A stretch of DNA of 64,000 nucleotides from the NCBI RefSeq assembly GCF_003751505.1, contig NZ_RJVB01000008.1:62001-126000 (forward strand), read 5' to 3'. The notes below the pieces were generated by a model. The model was not told where the DNA came from. It ran no database searches and worked only from the letters and a program-made list of their open reading frames with translations. A program made the position numbers and the translations under genes. Shown piece by piece: positions 21,542 through 33,201 of this stretch. Source of the DNA: Erwinia sp. JUb26. GTDB lineage: Bacteria; Pseudomonadota; Gammaproteobacteria; Enterobacterales; Enterobacteriaceae. Within the stretch, counting starts at the first letter, position 1. Each line of letters begins with the position of its first letter.

Positions 21542-23476
21542 ATGGCGAAAAACCTAATTCTCTGGTTAGTCATCGCAGTTGTGCTGATGTCTGTATTCCA
21601 GAGCTTTGGGCCCAGCGAGTCGAATGGCCGTAGGGTTGATTACTCAACCTTCCTGTCGGAAGTGAACCAGGATCAGGTCCGCGAGGCACGTATTAACGGG
21701 CGTGAAATTAACGTAACCAAAAAAGATAGTAATCGCTACACGACCTACATTCCCGTCAACGATCCCAAGTTACTCGATAACCTGTTGACTAAAAATGTGA
21801 AAGTAGTCGGTGAACCACCGGAAGAACCGAGCCTGCTGGCGTCGATCTTCATCTCCTGGTTCCCAATGCTGTTACTGATTGGTGTCTGGATCTTCTTTAT
21901 GCGTCAGATGCAGGGCGGCGGCGGTAAGGGCGCGATGTCCTTCGGCAAAAGCAAAGCCCGTATGCTGACAGAAGATCAGATTAAAACCACCTTTGCTGAC
22001 GTTGCAGGCTGCGACGAAGCGAAAGAGGAAGTGGGCGAGCTGGTTGAATACCTGCGCGAACCGAGCCGTTTCCAGAAGCTGGGCGGTAAGATTCCTAAAG
22101 GCGTACTGATGGTCGGGCCTCCGGGTACCGGTAAAACCCTGCTGGCGAAAGCGATTGCAGGCGAAGCCAAAGTGCCTTTCTTCACCATTTCCGGTTCTGA
22201 CTTTGTTGAAATGTTCGTTGGTGTGGGTGCATCCCGCGTACGCGATATGTTTGAACAAGCCAAAAAAGCCGCGCCGTGCATTATCTTCATCGATGAAATC
22301 GATGCGGTAGGGCGTCAGCGTGGTGCTGGTCTGGGCGGTGGTCACGATGAACGTGAGCAGACCCTGAACCAGATGCTGGTTGAGATGGATGGTTTTGAAG
22401 GTAACGAGGGTATCATTGTTATCGCCGCAACTAACCGTCCTGACGTACTGGACCCTGCACTGCTGCGTCCGGGCCGTTTCGACCGTCAGGTCGTGGTCGG
22501 TCTGCCGGATGTTCGTGGCCGTGAACAGATCCTGAAAGTGCACATGCGTCGTGTGCCGCTGGCTCCGGATATTGATGCGGCAATCATTGCTCGCGGTACC
22601 CCTGGCTTCTCCGGTGCAGACCTGGCGAACCTGGTTAACGAAGCGGCGCTGTTTGCTGCTCGCGGTAACAAGCGCGTGGTATCGATGGTTGAGTTCGAGA
22701 AAGCGAAAGACAAAATCATGATGGGTGCAGAGCGCCGCTCCATGGTGATGACCGAAGCGCAGAAAGAGTCAACCGCTTACCACGAAGCCGGGCATGCGAT
22801 TATTGGTCGCCTGGTGCCAGAGCACGATCCGGTACACAAGGTCACGATTATTCCACGTGGCCGCGCATTGGGTGTGACCTTCTTCCTGCCTGAGGGTGAC
22901 GCGATTAGCGCCAGCCGTCAGAAACTGGAAAGCCAGATTTCGACACTTTACGGTGGTCGTCTGGCAGAAGAAATCATCTACGGCGTGGAGCATGTTTCTA
23001 CCGGTGCGTCGAACGATATCAAGGTTGCTACCTCTATCGCTCGTAACATGGTTACCCAATGGGGCTTCTCTGACAAACTCGGTCCGCTGCTGTATGCAGA
23101 AGAAGAGGGCGAAGTCTTCCTGGGCCGTTCCGTGGCAAAAGCTAAGCACATGTCAGATGAGACCGCGCGTATCATCGATCAGGAAGTGAAAGCACTGGTC
23201 GAAACGAACTACAAGCGTGCTCGCGTGATCCTCGGTGAGAACATGGACATTCTTCATGCGATGAAAGATGCGCTGATGAAGTATGAAACCATTGATGCTC
23301 CGCAGATCGATGACCTGATGGCCCGCCGTGAAGTGCGTCCGCCAGCCGGCTGGGAAGGTCCGAGCAACAGCAATAGCTCAGACAACAACGGCACGCCAAA
23401 GGCGCCGCGCCCGGTCGATGAACCACGTACGCCAAACCCAGGCAATACGATGTCAGAGCAGTTTGGCGACAAGTAA
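21542..23476 (+). CDS. ftsH: ATP-dependent zinc metalloprotease FtsH
   Basis: Membrane-anchored AAA protease that degrades LpxC, sigma-32 and damaged membrane proteins. From the ATG at 21542 it has 644 residues, the E. coli length. An in-frame TTG at 21533 has better spacing to AAGAGGTT and could add MSD. TM1 (4-22) and TM2 (about 98-120) flank a periplasmic domain. The AAA domain has GPPGTGKT near 192-199 and [11 protein letters not shown]. The zinc motif HEAGH lies near 414-418. The tail is Ser/Asn/Pro-rich. A terminator follows at 23503. Confidence 0.97.
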   Translation: MAKNLILWLVIAVVLMSVFQSFGPSESNGRRVDYSTFLSEVNQDQVREARINGREINVTKKDSNRYTTYIPVNDPKLLDNLLTKNVKVVGEPPEEPSLLASIFISWFPMLLLIGVWIFFMRQMQGGGGKGAMSFGKSKARMLTEDQIKTTFADVAGCDEAKEEVGELVEYLREPSRFQKLGGKIPKGVLMVGPPGTGKTLLAKAIAGEAKVPFFTISGSDFVEMFVGVGASRVRDMFEQAKKAAPCIIFIDEIDAVGRQRGAGLGGGHDEREQTLNQMLVEMDGFEGNEGIIVIAATNRPDVLDPALLRPGRFDRQVVVGLPDVRGREQILKVHMRRVPLAPDIDAAIIARGTPGFSGADLANLVNEAALFAARGNKRVVSMVEFEKAKDKIMMGAERRSMVMTEAQKESTAYHEAGHAIIGRLVPEHDPVHKVTIIPRGRALGVTFFLPEGDAISASRQKLESQISTLYGGRLAEEIIYGVEHVSTGASNDIKVATSIARNMVTQWGFSDKLGPLLYAEEEGEVFLGRSVAKAKHMSDETARIIDQEVKALVETNYKRARVILGENMDILHAMKDALMKYETIDAPQIDDLMARREVRPPAGWEGPSNSNSSDNNGTPKAPRPVDEPRTPNPGNTMSEQFGDK

Positions 23477-23502
23477 GTTGGCCTGCTGATGTTATAATGC
23501 TA

Positions 23503-23529
23503 AACCCCGGCTATGGTCGGGGTTTTTTT
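23503..23529 (+). terminator. Intrinsic terminator between ftsH and folP
   Basis: AACCCCGG pairs with TCGGGGTT around CTATGG, followed by a T7 tract. It ends 30 bp before folP, so folP expression needs readthrough or another start. Confidence 0.85.
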
Positions 23530-23558
23530 ATATCTTATTTTACCGGAGACCGTTCGTT

Positions 23559-24395
23559 ATGAAGCTGTACGCCAGAGATACCGTACTCGACCTCTCACAT
23601 CCCCATGTGATGGGGATCCTGAACGTCACTCCCGATTCGTTTTCAGATGGCGGCAAGCACAACGAACTGATCCATGCTCTGACCCACGCGAATGAGATGA
23701 TTAACGCCGGTGCCACGATTATTGATGTTGGCGGAGAGTCGACCCGTCCCGGCGCAAAGGACGTCAGCGTGGAACAGGAGCTGGAGCGCGTTATTCCGGT
23801 GATAGAGGCGATTGCCCAGCGCTTTGAGGTGTGGATATCGGTAGATACCTCCAAGCCTGAGGTGATCCGCGAATCAGCCCGAGTGGGCGCGCATATTATC
23901 AATGACATTCGTTCGCTACAGGAACCGGGCGCGCTTGAAGCCGCAGCGGAAACCGGCCTGCCGGTATGTCTGATGCATATGCAGGGCGAACCGAAAACTA
24001 TGCAGCAGTCACCGAACTATCAGAACATTCTGCGCGATGTGGATGACTTTTTCGTTCAGCATATTGCTCGATGCGAAGCGGCAGGAATTAAAAAATCGCA
24101 GCTGCTGCTCGACCCGGGTTTTGGTTTCGGTAAGAATCTTTCCCATAATTATCAACTTCTGGCGCATCTGGCCGATTATCATCACTTTGGCCTGCCGCTA
24201 TTAGTCGGCATGTCACGTAAAAGTATGATTGGTCAGCTGCTGAACGTGGGGCCCGGCCAGCGTTTAACCGGCAGCATTGCCTGTGCGGTGATTGCTGCCA
24301 TGCAGGGCGCTCATATTTTGCGCGTACATGATGTAAAAGAAACCGTAGAGGCGATGCGCGTCGTCGAAGCGACACAGTCAGCGAAGGAAGAATAA
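23559..24395 (+). CDS. folP: Dihydropteroate synthase FolP
   Basis: Joins p-aminobenzoate to hydroxymethyl-dihydropterin diphosphate in folate synthesis; target of sulfonamides. The 278 residues (282 in E. coli) show the signatures [15 protein letters not shown] near 19-33 and [11 protein letters not shown] near 56-66, plus the PABA loop and [11 protein letters not shown]-like stretch ([12 protein letters not shown]). GGAG lies before the ATG. It is followed by glmM after 4 bp, the usual folP-glmM operon. Confidence 0.97.
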   Translation: MKLYARDTVLDLSHPHVMGILNVTPDSFSDGGKHNELIHALTHANEMINAGATIIDVGGESTRPGAKDVSVEQELERVIPVIEAIAQRFEVWISVDTSKPEVIRESARVGAHIINDIRSLQEPGALEAAAETGLPVCLMHMQGEPKTMQQSPNYQNILRDVDDFFVQHIARCEAAGIKKSQLLLDPGFGFGKNLSHNYQLLAHLADYHHFGLPLLVGMSRKSMIGQLLNVGPGQRLTGSIACAVIAAMQGAHILRVHDVKETVEAMRVVEATQSAKEE

Positions 24396-24399
24396 CGTT

Positions 24400-25734
24400 A
24401 TGAGCAACCGCAAGTATTTTGGTACCGATGGCATTCGCGGCAAAGTCGGTGAATATCCGATCACCCCGGATTTTGTTCTGAAGCTGGGCTGGGCCGCTGG
24501 AAAGGTGCTGGCACGCCACGGCTCGAAGAAAATTATCATCGGAAAGGATACGCGTATCTCCGGGTATATGCTGGAATCCGCGCTGGAAGCGGGCCTGGCC
24601 GCGGCCGGACTGTCTGCCGCTTTTACCGGGCCAATGCCGACACCTGCGGTCGCCTACCTTACCCGTACATTCCGTGCCGAAGCAGGTATTGTGATCTCCG
24701 CTTCGCATAATCCGTTTGACGATAACGGCATCAAGTTTTTCTCCACTGAGGGCACCAAGCTGCCGGATGAAGTGGAAGAGGCGATTGAAGCCGAGATGGA
24801 AAAGCCGATCACCTGCGTAGAGTCTGCCGAGCTGGGGCGTGCCAGCCGTATTGTTGATGCTGCCGGGCGCTACATCGAGTTCTGCAAAGGGACGTTCCCG
24901 AGCGAGCTGAGCCTTAACGGATTAAAAATCGTGGTGGACTGTGCGAATGGCGCCACCTACCACATTGCACCGAATGTCCTGCGTGAACTGGGCGCGGATG
25001 TGATCTCGATTGGCGTTCAGCCCAACGGGATGAACATCAATAAAGAGTGCGGCGCTACCGACCTGCGCCTGTTACAGGAACGCGTGCTGGCCGAGAAAGC
25101 CGATCTGGGCCTGGCCTACGACGGTGACGGCGATCGCATCATGATGGTTGATCATCTCGGCCAGAAGGTCGATGGCGATCAGATCCTCTACATTATCGCC
25201 CGTGAAGGTTTACGTCAGGGGCAACTGCGCGGTGGCGTTGTGGGTACGCTGATGAGCAATATGGGCCTTGAGCTGGCGCTTAAACAGCTGGGTATCCCGT
25301 TTGCACGTGCGAAGGTCGGTGACCGATACGTACTGGAAAAACTCAAGGAAAAGGGCTGGCGTCTTGGCGCTGAGAACTCCGGTCATGTGATCCTGCTTGA
25401 TAAAACGACCACCGGCGACGGTGTGGTTGCCGGTTTGCAAGTGCTAACTGCGATGGTGCGCAACCATATGACGCTGCACGACCTGTGCAGCGGAATGAAG
25501 CTGCTGCCGCAGATTCTGGTTAATGTGCGCTTCAGTGGCGAAAACGACCCGTTGGAAGATGCGCAGGTTAAAGCGGTGACCAGCGAAGTGGAAGCCGAGC
25601 TGAAAGGGCGCGGTCGCGTGCTGCTGCGTAAATCCGGCACCGAGCCGCTGATCCGCGTGATGGTCGAAGGTGAAGACGAAGCACAGGTTACTGCGCTTGC
25701 TCACCGGATTGCCGATGCGGTGAAGGCCGTCTGA
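24400..25734 (+). CDS. glmM: Phosphoglucosamine mutase GlmM
   Basis: Interconverts glucosamine 6-phosphate and 1-phosphate on the way to UDP-GlcNAc for peptidoglycan and lipopolysaccharide. The 444 residues (445 in E. coli) have the active-site phosphoserine in [12 protein letters not shown] near 102, the metal loop [13 protein letters not shown] near 240, the sugar loop GAENSGH, and the phosphate loop [14 protein letters not shown] near the end. It is the second gene of the folP-glmM pair; a terminator follows. Confidence 0.97.
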   Translation: MSNRKYFGTDGIRGKVGEYPITPDFVLKLGWAAGKVLARHGSKKIIIGKDTRISGYMLESALEAGLAAAGLSAAFTGPMPTPAVAYLTRTFRAEAGIVISASHNPFDDNGIKFFSTEGTKLPDEVEEAIEAEMEKPITCVESAELGRASRIVDAAGRYIEFCKGTFPSELSLNGLKIVVDCANGATYHIAPNVLRELGADVISIGVQPNGMNINKECGATDLRLLQERVLAEKADLGLAYDGDGDRIMMVDHLGQKVDGDQILYIIAREGLRQGQLRGGVVGTLMSNMGLELALKQLGIPFARAKVGDRYVLEKLKEKGWRLGAENSGHVILLDKTTTGDGVVAGLQVLTAMVRNHMTLHDLCSGMKLLPQILVNVRFSGENDPLEDAQVKAVTSEVEAELKGRGRVLLRKSGTEPLIRVMVEGEDEAQVTALAHRIADAVKAV

Positions 25735-25740
25735 TTCGGC

Positions 25741-25773
25741 GAAGGGGTCTGGTCGTATCCGGCCCCTTTTTCA
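25741..25773 (+). terminator. Intrinsic terminator of glmM
   Basis: AGGGG pairs with CCCCT, with CTGG/CCGG inside, followed by TTTTTC. Confidence 0.75.
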
Positions 25774-26045
25774 CTATCAGCAACGCTGGGCGATGCGATA
25801 CATGTTTTGCTATTTGTTCACCGGTTTCTTTCGAAAAATCAGGGATAAATCGCGCGTTTTTTCTCCATAAACTCACCATTTGCCGTTTTTTTCTGCAATC
25901 AGAGTGGCGTTGTGAAATTGCCCTTGCGCGGGAGAGCGCCTTTGGTTAGTATTCACACCCGCTTCTGATGGGTAGTGATTCACTATCGATTTAACTGGTT
26001 TGAAGCTTTTAATGCGCGTTTAACGTGCAAGGAAGAAGGTTGATT
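25774..26045 (+). promoter_or_regulatory. glmM-secG intergenic region, putative secG promoter
   Basis: The glmM-secG gap is just over 300 bp and no ORF in it resembles a known protein. After the glmM terminator it is AT-rich (about 25800-25910). It should carry the promoter for secG and possibly the tRNA genes; I cannot assign the -10 and -35 boxes with confidence. AAGGAAGAAGG lies just before the secG start. Confidence 0.5.
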
Positions 26046-26378
26046 ATGTACGAAGCTCTTTTAGTAGTTTTCCTTATTGTGGCAATCGGCCTTGTTGGTC
26101 TGATCATGCTGCAGCAAGGTAAAGGCGCTGATATGGGAGCATCATTTGGTGCAGGCGCTTCTGGTACGCTGTTTGGTTCTAACGGTTCAGGTAACTTCAT
26201 GACCCGTATGACTGCAGTGCTGGCAACCCTGTTCTTCATTATCAGCTTGATCCTGGGCAACCTTAATAGCAACAAAACCCAGAAAGGAAGCGAGTGGGAA
26301 AATCTGACTCAGCCAGCACAGTCTCAACAGACTGCGCCAGCGAAACCGGCAGCGCCGGGCAGTGATATCCCGCAGTAA
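26046..26378 (+). CDS. secG: SecYEG translocon subunit SecG
   Basis: Small inner-membrane component that stimulates SecA-driven protein export. From the ATG at 26046 it has 110 residues, the E. coli length. TM1 (about 3-23) and TM2 (about 52-72) flank the conserved loop QQGKGADMGASFGAGAS, and the tail is Pro/Gln/Ala-rich. The ATG follows AAGGAAGAAGG. An ATG 21 bp upstream would add seven unconserved residues. secG precedes tRNA-Leu as in E. coli. Confidence 0.96.
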   Translation: MYEALLVVFLIVAIGLVGLIMLQQGKGADMGASFGAGASGTLFGSNGSGNFMTRMTAVLATLFFIISLILGNLNSNKTQKGSEWENLTQPAQSQQTAPAKPAAPGSDIPQ

Positions 26379-26429
26379 GACCTGAGTAACATTTCGACGC
26401 GATAGAAATAAAAAAATCGCAACTTTAGT

Positions 26430-26516
26430 GCCGTGGTGGTGGAATTGGTAGACACGCTACCTTGAGGTGGTAGTGCCCGCATGGGCTTACGGGTTCAAGT
26501 CCCGTCCTCGGTACCA
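26430..26516 (+). tRNA. leuU: tRNA-Leu (anticodon GAG)
   Basis: Class II tRNA of 87 nt with encoded CCA, reading leucine codons CUC/CUU. The anticodon stem CTACC/GGTAG closes loop TTGAGGT, and the variable arm is TGCCCGCATGGGCTT-like. The position next to secG matches E. coli leuU. The acceptor 5' strand is GCCGTGG and the 3' strand CCTCGGT. Position 5 is T opposite T68, so one acceptor pair is lost, whereas in E. coli position 5 is A. Confidence 0.93.
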
Positions 26517-26564
26517 AATCTCAGTTTTGCTTGCATTTTGTGCAAGTTTTGCGTAGTATTCGGA

Positions 26565-26641
<77 letters not shown>

Positions 26642-26769
26642 CTTTCCCTTAGAGTTCTTTTTCAAATATACTGTATGCACAGAACGGCGCGTTTACAGCG
26701 AATTTTGAAAAAAATTCTTTTGGATTGTGCCGAGCCGCAGCTATTGCGGTATACAGGGTCCAGTCGCAT

Positions 26770-26796
26770 AAAGCCCCGAATTTTCGGGGTTTTTTG
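26770..26796 (+). terminator. Intrinsic terminator after tRNA-fMet
   Basis: AGCCCCGAA pairs with TTCGGGGTT, followed by T6. It separates the tRNA transcript from rimP-nusA-infB, though readthrough is known in E. coli. Confidence 0.85.
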
Positions 26797-26854
26797 TTAT
26801 CAGGAAACAGTAACACTGGGCTATAGGCCCTTTTTTTATGTCTTGGGGGTGGGA

Positions 26855-27307
26855 TTGTCCACATTAGAGCAAAAATTAACAGAGCTGATTTCAGCACCGG
26901 TAGAAGCGCTTGGCTACGAACTGGTCGGTATTGAGTTTGTACGCGGTCGCACATCCACCCTGCGCATCTATATTGATAGTGAAGATGGCATCAATGTTGA
27001 TGATTGCGCTGATGTGAGTCACCAGGTTAGCGCGGTAATGGACGTTGAAGATCCGATTACCGTGCCATACAACCTTGAAGTCTCTTCACCTGGTCTTGAA
27101 CGTCCAATGTTTACCGCAGATCATTACGTACGTTTTACTGGTGAAGAAGTTAGCCTGGTTCTGCGTATGGCGGTACAGAACCGCCGCAAATGGCAGGGCA
27201 TCATTAAATCTGTCGAAGGTGAAATGATTACCGTTGCCGTTGAGGGTAACGACGAAGTGTTCGCACTGAGCAACATCCAGAAGGCGAACCTGGTTCCCCA
27301 CTTTTAA
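26855..27307 (+). CDS. rimP: Ribosome maturation factor RimP
   Basis: Assists 30S assembly around S19 and S12. The TTG start at 26855 gives 150 residues beginning [20 protein letters not shown], the E. coli length. A GTG two codons upstream (26849) is an alternative; the G-rich TTGGGGGTGGGA provides the Shine-Dalgarno. [20 protein letters not shown] and [14 protein letters not shown] are family landmarks. It heads the rimP-nusA-infB-rbfA-truB-rpsO-pnp cluster. Confidence 0.95.
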   Translation: MSTLEQKLTELISAPVEALGYELVGIEFVRGRTSTLRIYIDSEDGINVDDCADVSHQVSAVMDVEDPITVPYNLEVSSPGLERPMFTADHYVRFTGEEVSLVLRMAVQNRRKWQGIIKSVEGEMITVAVEGNDEVFALSNIQKANLVPHF

Positions 27308-27331
27308 AAGTCCGGATTGAGGCATACCAGG

Positions 27332-28837
27332 ATGAACAAAGAAATCTTAGCTGTTGTAGAAGCGGTCTCTAATGAGAAATCCCTCCCGCGCGAGAAGATT
27401 TTCGAAGCGCTGGAGAGCGCGCTGGCTACAGCCACCAAGAAAAAATACGAGCAGGAAATTGACGTTCGCGTCACCATCGATCGCAAAAGCGGCGATTTCG
27501 ATACCTTCCGCCGTTGGCTGATTGTAAACGAAGTCACGTTGCCGACCCGTGAGATCACGCTGGAAGCCGCACGTTACGAAGATGAAACGCTGAATCCTGG
27601 TGATTTCGTTGAAGATCAGATCGAATCCGTGACCTTCGACCGTATCACCACTCAGACCGCCAAGCAGGTTATCGTTCAGAAGGTTCGTGAAGCCGAACGT
27701 GCAATGGTCGTGGATCAGTTCCGCGAGCAGGAAGGCGAGATCATTACCGGTGTGGTTAAGAAAGTTAACCGCGACAACATCTCTCTTGAAGTTCGGCCTA
27801 CGGATGGTTCTAACACCAATGCCGAAGCCGTTATCATTCGTGAAGATATGCTGCCGCGCGAGAATTTCCGCCCGGGCGACCGTATTCGTGGCGTACTGTA
27901 CGCCGTACGTCCAGAAGCACGCGGTGCGCAGCTGTTCGTCAGCCGTTCCAAGCCGGAAATGCTGATCGAACTGTTCCGTATTGAAGTGCCGGAAATTGCT
28001 GAAGAAGTGCTTGAAATTAAAGCCGCCGCGCGCGATCCAGGCTCTCGTGCCAAAATCGCTGTGAAAACTAACGATAAGCGTATCGACCCGGTCGGTGCCT
28101 GCGTTGGTATGCGTGGTGCGCGTGTTCAGGCGGTGTCCAGCGAGCTGGGTGGCGAGCGCATTGATATCGTACTGTGGGATGATAATCCAGCGCAGTTCGT
28201 GATCAACGCGATGGCTCCAGCGGATGTCGCCTCTATCGTGGTTGATGAAGATAATCACACCATGGATATTGCCGTAGAAGCCGGAAACCTGGCTCAGGCA
28301 ATTGGCCGTAATGGCCAGAACGTGCGTCTGGCTTCACAGCTGAGTGGCTGGGAGCTGAACGTGATGACGGTCGACGACCTGCAAGCTAAGCATCAGGCTG
28401 AAGCACACGCTGCCATTGACGTCTTTACTAAACACCTCGATATCGATGAAGACTTCGCTACCGTACTGGTAGAAGAAGGCTTCTCTTCTCTGGAAGAGCT
28501 GGCTTATGTGCCGATCAACGAGCTGTTAGAGATCGACGGCCTGGATGAAGAGACAGTAGAAGCGTTGCGCGACCGAGCTAAAAACGCGTTAACCACCCTG
28601 GCCCTGGCAAAAGAAGAAAGCCTTGGCGATGTTCAACCTGCGGAAGATTTACTGGGCCTCGAAGGTCTGGAACGTGAGCTGGCCTTTAAGCTGGCAGCGA
28701 AAGGCGTTCGCACGCTGGAAGATCTTGCCGAGCAGGGTGTTGACGATCTGTCAGATATTGAGGGCCTGAGCGATGAGCGGGCCGGTGAGCTGATTATGGC
28801 TGCACGTAATATTTGCTGGTTCGGCGACGACGCGTAA
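27332..28837 (+). CDS. nusA: Transcription termination/antitermination factor NusA
   Basis: RNA polymerase-binding elongation factor. The 501 residues run NTD (1-130), S1 (about 135-200), KH1-KH2 (about 200-345, with [14 protein letters not shown] and [13 protein letters not shown]), and two acidic AR repeats of the enterobacterial form, the last ending [14 protein letters not shown]. coli NusA is 495; the extra residues lie in the linker between the AR repeats. The ATG at 27332 follows CCAGG; a start 15 bp upstream is less likely. Confidence 0.97.
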   Translation: MNKEILAVVEAVSNEKSLPREKIFEALESALATATKKKYEQEIDVRVTIDRKSGDFDTFRRWLIVNEVTLPTREITLEAARYEDETLNPGDFVEDQIESVTFDRITTQTAKQVIVQKVREAERAMVVDQFREQEGEIITGVVKKVNRDNISLEVRPTDGSNTNAEAVIIREDMLPRENFRPGDRIRGVLYAVRPEARGAQLFVSRSKPEMLIELFRIEVPEIAEEVLEIKAAARDPGSRAKIAVKTNDKRIDPVGACVGMRGARVQAVSSELGGERIDIVLWDDNPAQFVINAMAPADVASIVVDEDNHTMDIAVEAGNLAQAIGRNGQNVRLASQLSGWELNVMTVDDLQAKHQAEAHAAIDVFTKHLDIDEDFATVLVEEGFSSLEELAYVPINELLEIDGLDEETVEALRDRAKNALTTLALAKEESLGDVQPAEDLLGLEGLERELAFKLAAKGVRTLEDLAEQGVDDLSDIEGLSDERAGELIMAARNICWFGDDA

Positions 28838-28861
28838 TAAACTGTAGCGGGAAGGAACAGT

Positions 28862-31555
28862 ATGACGACAGATGTAACCGTAAAATCGCTGGCGGCAGAG
28901 ATTCAGACACCGGTAGAACGCCTGGTACAGCAGTTTGCTGATGCAGGGATCCAAAAGTCTGAAACAGATTCTGTTACCCAGCAGGAAAAAGAAACTTTAC
29001 TTACCCATCTGCATCGCGAACATGGCGGTGGATCTGGTAAGCTAACTTTGCAGCGTAAAACACGCAGCACCTTGAATATCCCAGGCACCGGGGGTAAAAG
29101 TAAATCGGTGCAAATTGAAGTCCGCAAAAAACGCACCTATGTAAAAGGCGATCCGGCTGAAGCTGAACAGGCTGAAGCAGAAGCGCAGGCACAGCGTGAA
29201 GCGGAAGAACTGGCTCGTCGCGAGGCTGAAGAAAAGGCCCAGCGCGAAGCTCAAGAGAAAGCGAAGCGTGAAGCCGAGGAGCAGGCCAAGCGTGAGGCAG
29301 CTGATAAAGCCAAACGTGAAGCAGCGGAAAGAGATAAAGTGAGCAATCAACATACCGATGACATGACCCGGGCGTCCCAGTCCGACAAAGCCCGCCGTGA
29401 AGCTGAATCAGCTGAACTGAAGCGTAAAGCCGAAGAAGAAGCGCGTCGCAAAATTGAAGAAGATGCGAAGCGCGTAGCTGAAGAAGCACGCAAAATGGCG
29501 GAAGAAAAAGGCGAAGAATGGACGGCAGTTAAAGAGGAAGAAGACACCTCTGACTATCACGTCACGACTTCTACTCACGCGCGTGCTGCGGAAGATGAAA
29601 ACGATGCGCAGGTTGAAGGTGACCGCCGTACTCGTACCGCCGCTCGTCCAGCCAAAGCCCCGGTTCGTAAAAAGGGCAACAAACACGCTGAAGCCAAAAC
29701 CGATCGTGAAGAAGCGCGTGCGCAGGTTCGCGGCGGTAAAGGCGGCAAACGTAAGCCAAGCGCACTGCAGCAGGGCTTTAACAAGCCAGCTCAGGCCGTT
29801 AACCGTGACGTTGTGATTGGTGAAACCATCACCGTAGCGGAACTGGCTAACAAAATGGCGGTTAAAGGTTCCCAGGTCATCAAAGCGATGATGAAAATGG
29901 GTGCCATGGCCACCATCAACCAGGTTATCGACCAGGAAACTGCCCAGTTAGTCGCGGAAGAAATGGGTCACAAAGTGACGCTGCGCCGCGAGAACGAGCT
30001 GGAAGAAGCGGTAATGAGCGATCGTGACACCGATGCCGTGCACGAATCTCGTGCGCCGGTTGTTACTATCATGGGTCACGTTGACCACGGTAAAACCTCG
30101 CTGCTGGACTACATTCGCTCCACGAAAGTCGCCTCTGGCGAAGCGGGCGGCATTACTCAGCACATTGGTGCATACCACGTTGAAACTGACAACGGTATGG
30201 TGACCTTCCTGGATACCCCTGGCCACGCCGCGTTTACCTCAATGCGTGCTCGCGGTGCTCAGGCTACCGATATCGTTATCCTGGTTGTTGCTGCCGATGA
30301 TGGCGTGATGCCACAGACTATCGAAGCAATCCAGCACGCCAAAGCGGCGAAAGTGCCGGTTGTTGTGGCTGTGAACAAATGCGATAAGCCAGAAGCCGAT
30401 CCGGACCGTGTTAAAAACGAGCTGACTCAGTACGGGATCATCCCGGAAGAGTGGGGCGGCGAAAACATGTTCGTCAACGTTTCTGCGAAAGCGGGTACCG
30501 GTATCGACGACCTGCTGAACGCCATCCTGCTGCAGGCAGAAGTGCTTGAGCTGAGCGCGGTTCGTCAGGGCATGGCGAGCGGTGTGGTTATCGAATCCTT
30601 CCTTGATAAAGGTCGTGGTCCGGTTGCTACCGTGCTGGTACGTGAAGGTACGCTGAACAAAGGCGATATCGTGCTTTGCGGCTTCGAATATGGCCGTGTT
30701 CGTGCGATGCGTGATGAGCTGGGTCGTGAAGTTCTGACCGCTGGCCCATCGATCCCTGTTGAGATCCTCGGCCTGTCCGGTGTTCCTGCCGCGGGTGATG
30801 AAGCGACCGTTGTTCGTGACGAGAAGAAAGCGCGTGAAGTTGCGCTGTACCGTCAGGGCAAATTCCGTGAAGTCAAACTGGCACGTCAGCAGAAATCTAA
30901 GCTGGAAAACATGTTTGCGAACATGACCGAAGGCGAAGTCTCTGAACTGAACATCGTGATGAAAGCCGACGTACAGGGTTCTGTGGAAGCCATTGCTGAT
31001 TCACTGATGAAACTTTCTACTGATGAAGTGAAAGTGAGAATCATTGGTTCCGGCGTGGGCGGTATCACTGAAACCGACGCCACTCTGGCCGCAGCTTCTA
31101 ACGCTATCCTGGTTGGCTTCAACGTCCGTGCCGATGCTTCTGCTCGCCGCGTGATCGATTCTGAAAGCCTGGATCTGCGTTACTACTCCGTGATCTATAA
31201 TCTGATCGACGAAGTGAAAGCGGCGATGAGCGGCATGCTGGCACCAGAGTACAAGCAGCAGATCATCGGTCTGGCAGCGGTACGTGACGTGTTCAAATCA
31301 CCGAAATTTGGTGCTATCGCGGGCTGTATGGTCACCGAAGGTAACATCAAGCGCCATAACCCAATCCGCGTACTGCGTGACAACGTGGTTATCTACGAAG
31401 GCGAGCTGGAATCCCTGCGCCGCTTCAAAGATGACGTTAACGAAGTTCGTAACGGTATGGAATGTGGTATCGGCGTGAAGAACTACAACGATGTGCGCGT
31501 TGGCGATATGATCGAAGTCTTCGAAATTATCGAAATTCAGCGTACCATCGACTAA
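28862..31555 (+). CDS. infB: Translation initiation factor IF-2
   Basis: GTPase that brings fMet-tRNA to the 30S subunit. The 897 residues (890 in E. coli) have a conserved N-terminal subdomain. A long Ala/Glu/Arg/Lys helical linker follows (about 95-230) with repeats of the KREAEE type. The G domain has GHVDHGKTS at about 405, DTPGHAAF and NKCDKPEAD, then domains II, III and the fMet-binding C2. It follows nusA by 24 bp. An internal GTG at 29339 matches the E. coli IF2-beta start. Confidence 0.97.
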   Translation: MTTDVTVKSLAAEIQTPVERLVQQFADAGIQKSETDSVTQQEKETLLTHLHREHGGGSGKLTLQRKTRSTLNIPGTGGKSKSVQIEVRKKRTYVKGDPAEAEQAEAEAQAQREAEELARREAEEKAQREAQEKAKREAEEQAKREAADKAKREAAERDKVSNQHTDDMTRASQSDKARREAESAELKRKAEEEARRKIEEDAKRVAEEARKMAEEKGEEWTAVKEEEDTSDYHVTTSTHARAAEDENDAQVEGDRRTRTAARPAKAPVRKKGNKHAEAKTDREEARAQVRGGKGGKRKPSALQQGFNKPAQAVNRDVVIGETITVAELANKMAVKGSQVIKAMMKMGAMATINQVIDQETAQLVAEEMGHKVTLRRENELEEAVMSDRDTDAVHESRAPVVTIMGHVDHGKTSLLDYIRSTKVASGEAGGITQHIGAYHVETDNGMVTFLDTPGHAAFTSMRARGAQATDIVILVVAADDGVMPQTIEAIQHAKAAKVPVVVAVNKCDKPEADPDRVKNELTQYGIIPEEWGGENMFVNVSAKAGTGIDDLLNAILLQAEVLELSAVRQGMASGVVIESFLDKGRGPVATVLVREGTLNKGDIVLCGFEYGRVRAMRDELGREVLTAGPSIPVEILGLSGVPAAGDEATVVRDEKKAREVALYRQGKFREVKLARQQKSKLENMFANMTEGEVSELNIVMKADVQGSVEAIADSLMKLSTDEVKVRIIGSGVGGITETDATLAAASNAILVGFNVRADASARRVIDSESLDLRYYSVIYNLIDEVKAAMSGMLAPEYKQQIIGLAAVRDVFKSPKFGAIAGCMVTEGNIKRHNPIRVLRDNVVIYEGELESLRRFKDDVNEVRNGMECGIGVKNYNDVRVGDMIEVFEIIEIQRTID
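29339..29341 (+). promoter_or_regulatory. Internal GTG start for the shorter IF2 isoform
   Basis: Codon 160 of infB is GTG followed by AGCAATCAACATACC (VSNQHT). In E. coli the IF2-2 isoform begins at the equivalent VSNQ valine. AAGAGATAAA precedes it, only a weak ribosome-binding site. A tandem-initiation product is inferred from this match. Confidence 0.6.
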
Positions 31556-31635
31556 TCGTCTGGCAGATATCCGGTAGATTTCGCGTTGCCGCAGAGCAGT
31601 TAACGCAGCGGCGATGTGAAGAGTGCAGGATATTA

Positions 31636-31664
31636 TTTGGGAGGCTTCTGGCCTCCCAAATTAT
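31636..31664 (+). terminator. Hairpin between infB and rbfA
   Basis: TTTGGGAGGC pairs perfectly with GCCTCCCAAA around TTCTG. The tail TTATTTGG is a poor T tract, so it may act as a partial terminator or a processing/stability hairpin inside the cluster. Confidence 0.55.
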
Positions 31665-31679
31665 TTGGAGAGATAAATT

Positions 31680-32093
31680 ATGGCGAAAGAATTTGGTCGC
31701 CCGCAGCGCGTTTCTCAGGAGCTGCAAAAAGAAATCGCTATCATTCTGCAACGTGAGATTAAAGATCCACGTCTGGGAATGATGGTCACCGTTTCCGGCG
31801 TTGATGTGTCCCGCGATCTGGCCTACGCGAAAGTGTTCGTCACGTTCCTCAACGACAAAGACGAAGCGGCAATTAAAGCCGGTCTGCGTGCGCTGGGTGA
31901 TGCATCAGGTTACATCCGTACGCTGCTGGGCAAAGCGATGCGTCTGCGCATTGTGCCAGAACTAACCTTCTTCTATGACAACTCCCTTGTTGAAGGGATG
32001 CGCATGTCTAACCTGGTGACCAACGTAGTGAAAAACGACGTTGAGCGCCGTGGTCCGACAGAAGATGAGCAGGAAGAAGGTAAAGAAGATTAA
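31680..32093 (+). CDS. rbfA: 30S ribosome-binding factor RbfA
   Basis: Cold-adaptation factor needed for 16S 5'-end maturation. The 137 residues have the type II KH fold with [19 protein letters not shown] and AKVFVTFLN, and an acidic tail [10 protein letters not shown]. It is preceded by GGAGAGATAAATT. The stop and the truB start overlap as TAATG, so translation of the two is probably coupled. Confidence 0.97.
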   Translation: MAKEFGRPQRVSQELQKEIAIILQREIKDPRLGMMVTVSGVDVSRDLAYAKVFVTFLNDKDEAAIKAGLRALGDASGYIRTLLGKAMRLRIVPELTFFYDNSLVEGMRMSNLVTNVVKNDVERRGPTEDEQEEGKED

Positions 32094-33037
32094 TGAGCCG
32101 TCCTCGCCGTCGCGGTCGCGATATCCACGGGGTGCTGTTGCTGGATAAGCCGCAGGGCTTATCCTCTAACGATGCCCTGCAAAAAGTGAAACGCCTCTAC
32201 AACGCAAATCGTGCGGGCCACACTGGCGCGCTGGATCCTTTGGCGACCGGCATGCTGCCGATCTGTCTGGGGGAAGCCACCAAGTTTTCTCAGTACCTGC
32301 TCGATTCAGACAAGCGTTATCGCGTTATTGCCCGGCTGGGGCAGCGGACCGATACCTCCGATGCGGATGGCGTCGTCGTCAGCGAACGTCCACTGACCTT
32401 TACTGCGGAAGAACTGATGGAAGCGCTTGAAGGCTTCCGTGGTGAAACGCAGCAAATTCCGTCGATGTACTCTGCGCTGAAGTATCAGGGCCGTAAGCTG
32501 TATGAATATGCTCGGGAAGGGATTGAAGTTCCGCGCGAGTCGCGCAGCATCAACGTCTACGAGCTGCTGTTTATTCGCCATGAAGGTAACGAGCTGGAGC
32601 TGGAAATTCACGTTTCCAAAGGCACCTATATTCGTACCATCATTGACGATCTCGGCGAGAAGCTGGGCTGTGGCGCGCATGTCACCTATCTGCGCCGTTT
32701 GCAGGTGGCCACCTATCCGATTGCGAAGATGGTCACCCTGGAACAGCTGAATGAGCTGGCGGAAGAAGCGCACCGCAGCGAACAGCCGCCTGCGGTTCTG
32801 CTCGACGCTTTGCTGATGCCGATGGACAGCCCGGCAGCGGAATATCCGATAGTGCATCTGCTCAGCGAAGTGGCCGCCTGGTTTAAACAGGGCATGCCGG
32901 TTCGGGTGACCGGTGCACCGACCAAAGGTCTGGTACGCGTGACCGAAGGTGACGAGCATAAGTTTATCGGCATGGCCGAAATTGCCGATGACGGGCGCGT
33001 GGCGCCACGTCGTCTGGTTGTCGAATATTTCGACTAG
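32093..33037 (+). CDS. truB: tRNA pseudouridine(55) synthase TruB
   Basis: Makes the universal pseudouridine 55 in the T loop. The 314 residues equal E. coli TruB. Catalytic Asp48 is in [15 protein letters not shown], and the motifs [30 protein letters not shown] and the C-terminal PUA-like domain are present. It overlaps rbfA by one base and is followed by rpsO after 164 bp. Confidence 0.97.
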   Translation: MSRPRRRGRDIHGVLLLDKPQGLSSNDALQKVKRLYNANRAGHTGALDPLATGMLPICLGEATKFSQYLLDSDKRYRVIARLGQRTDTSDADGVVVSERPLTFTAEELMEALEGFRGETQQIPSMYSALKYQGRKLYEYAREGIEVPRESRSINVYELLFIRHEGNELELEIHVSKGTYIRTIIDDLGEKLGCGAHVTYLRRLQVATYPIAKMVTLEQLNELAEEAHRSEQPPAVLLDALLMPMDSPAAEYPIVHLLSEVAAWFKQGMPVRVTGAPTKGLVRVTEGDEHKFIGMAEIADDGRVAPRRLVVEYFD

Positions 33038-33201
33038 TTTACTCAGTCTCTTTCAGCGGCAGAGCGTGCTTTTGCAGACTGAAAGATGACGGGTAAATTT
33101 GCGCTTGCGCATTGCGCAGAGTAGAATGGCGCGGCTTTACACTGGGTTGCTGAATTAGAGATCGGCGCCTGTACATTTACCTTATAATTTGGAGTTGTCT
33201 C

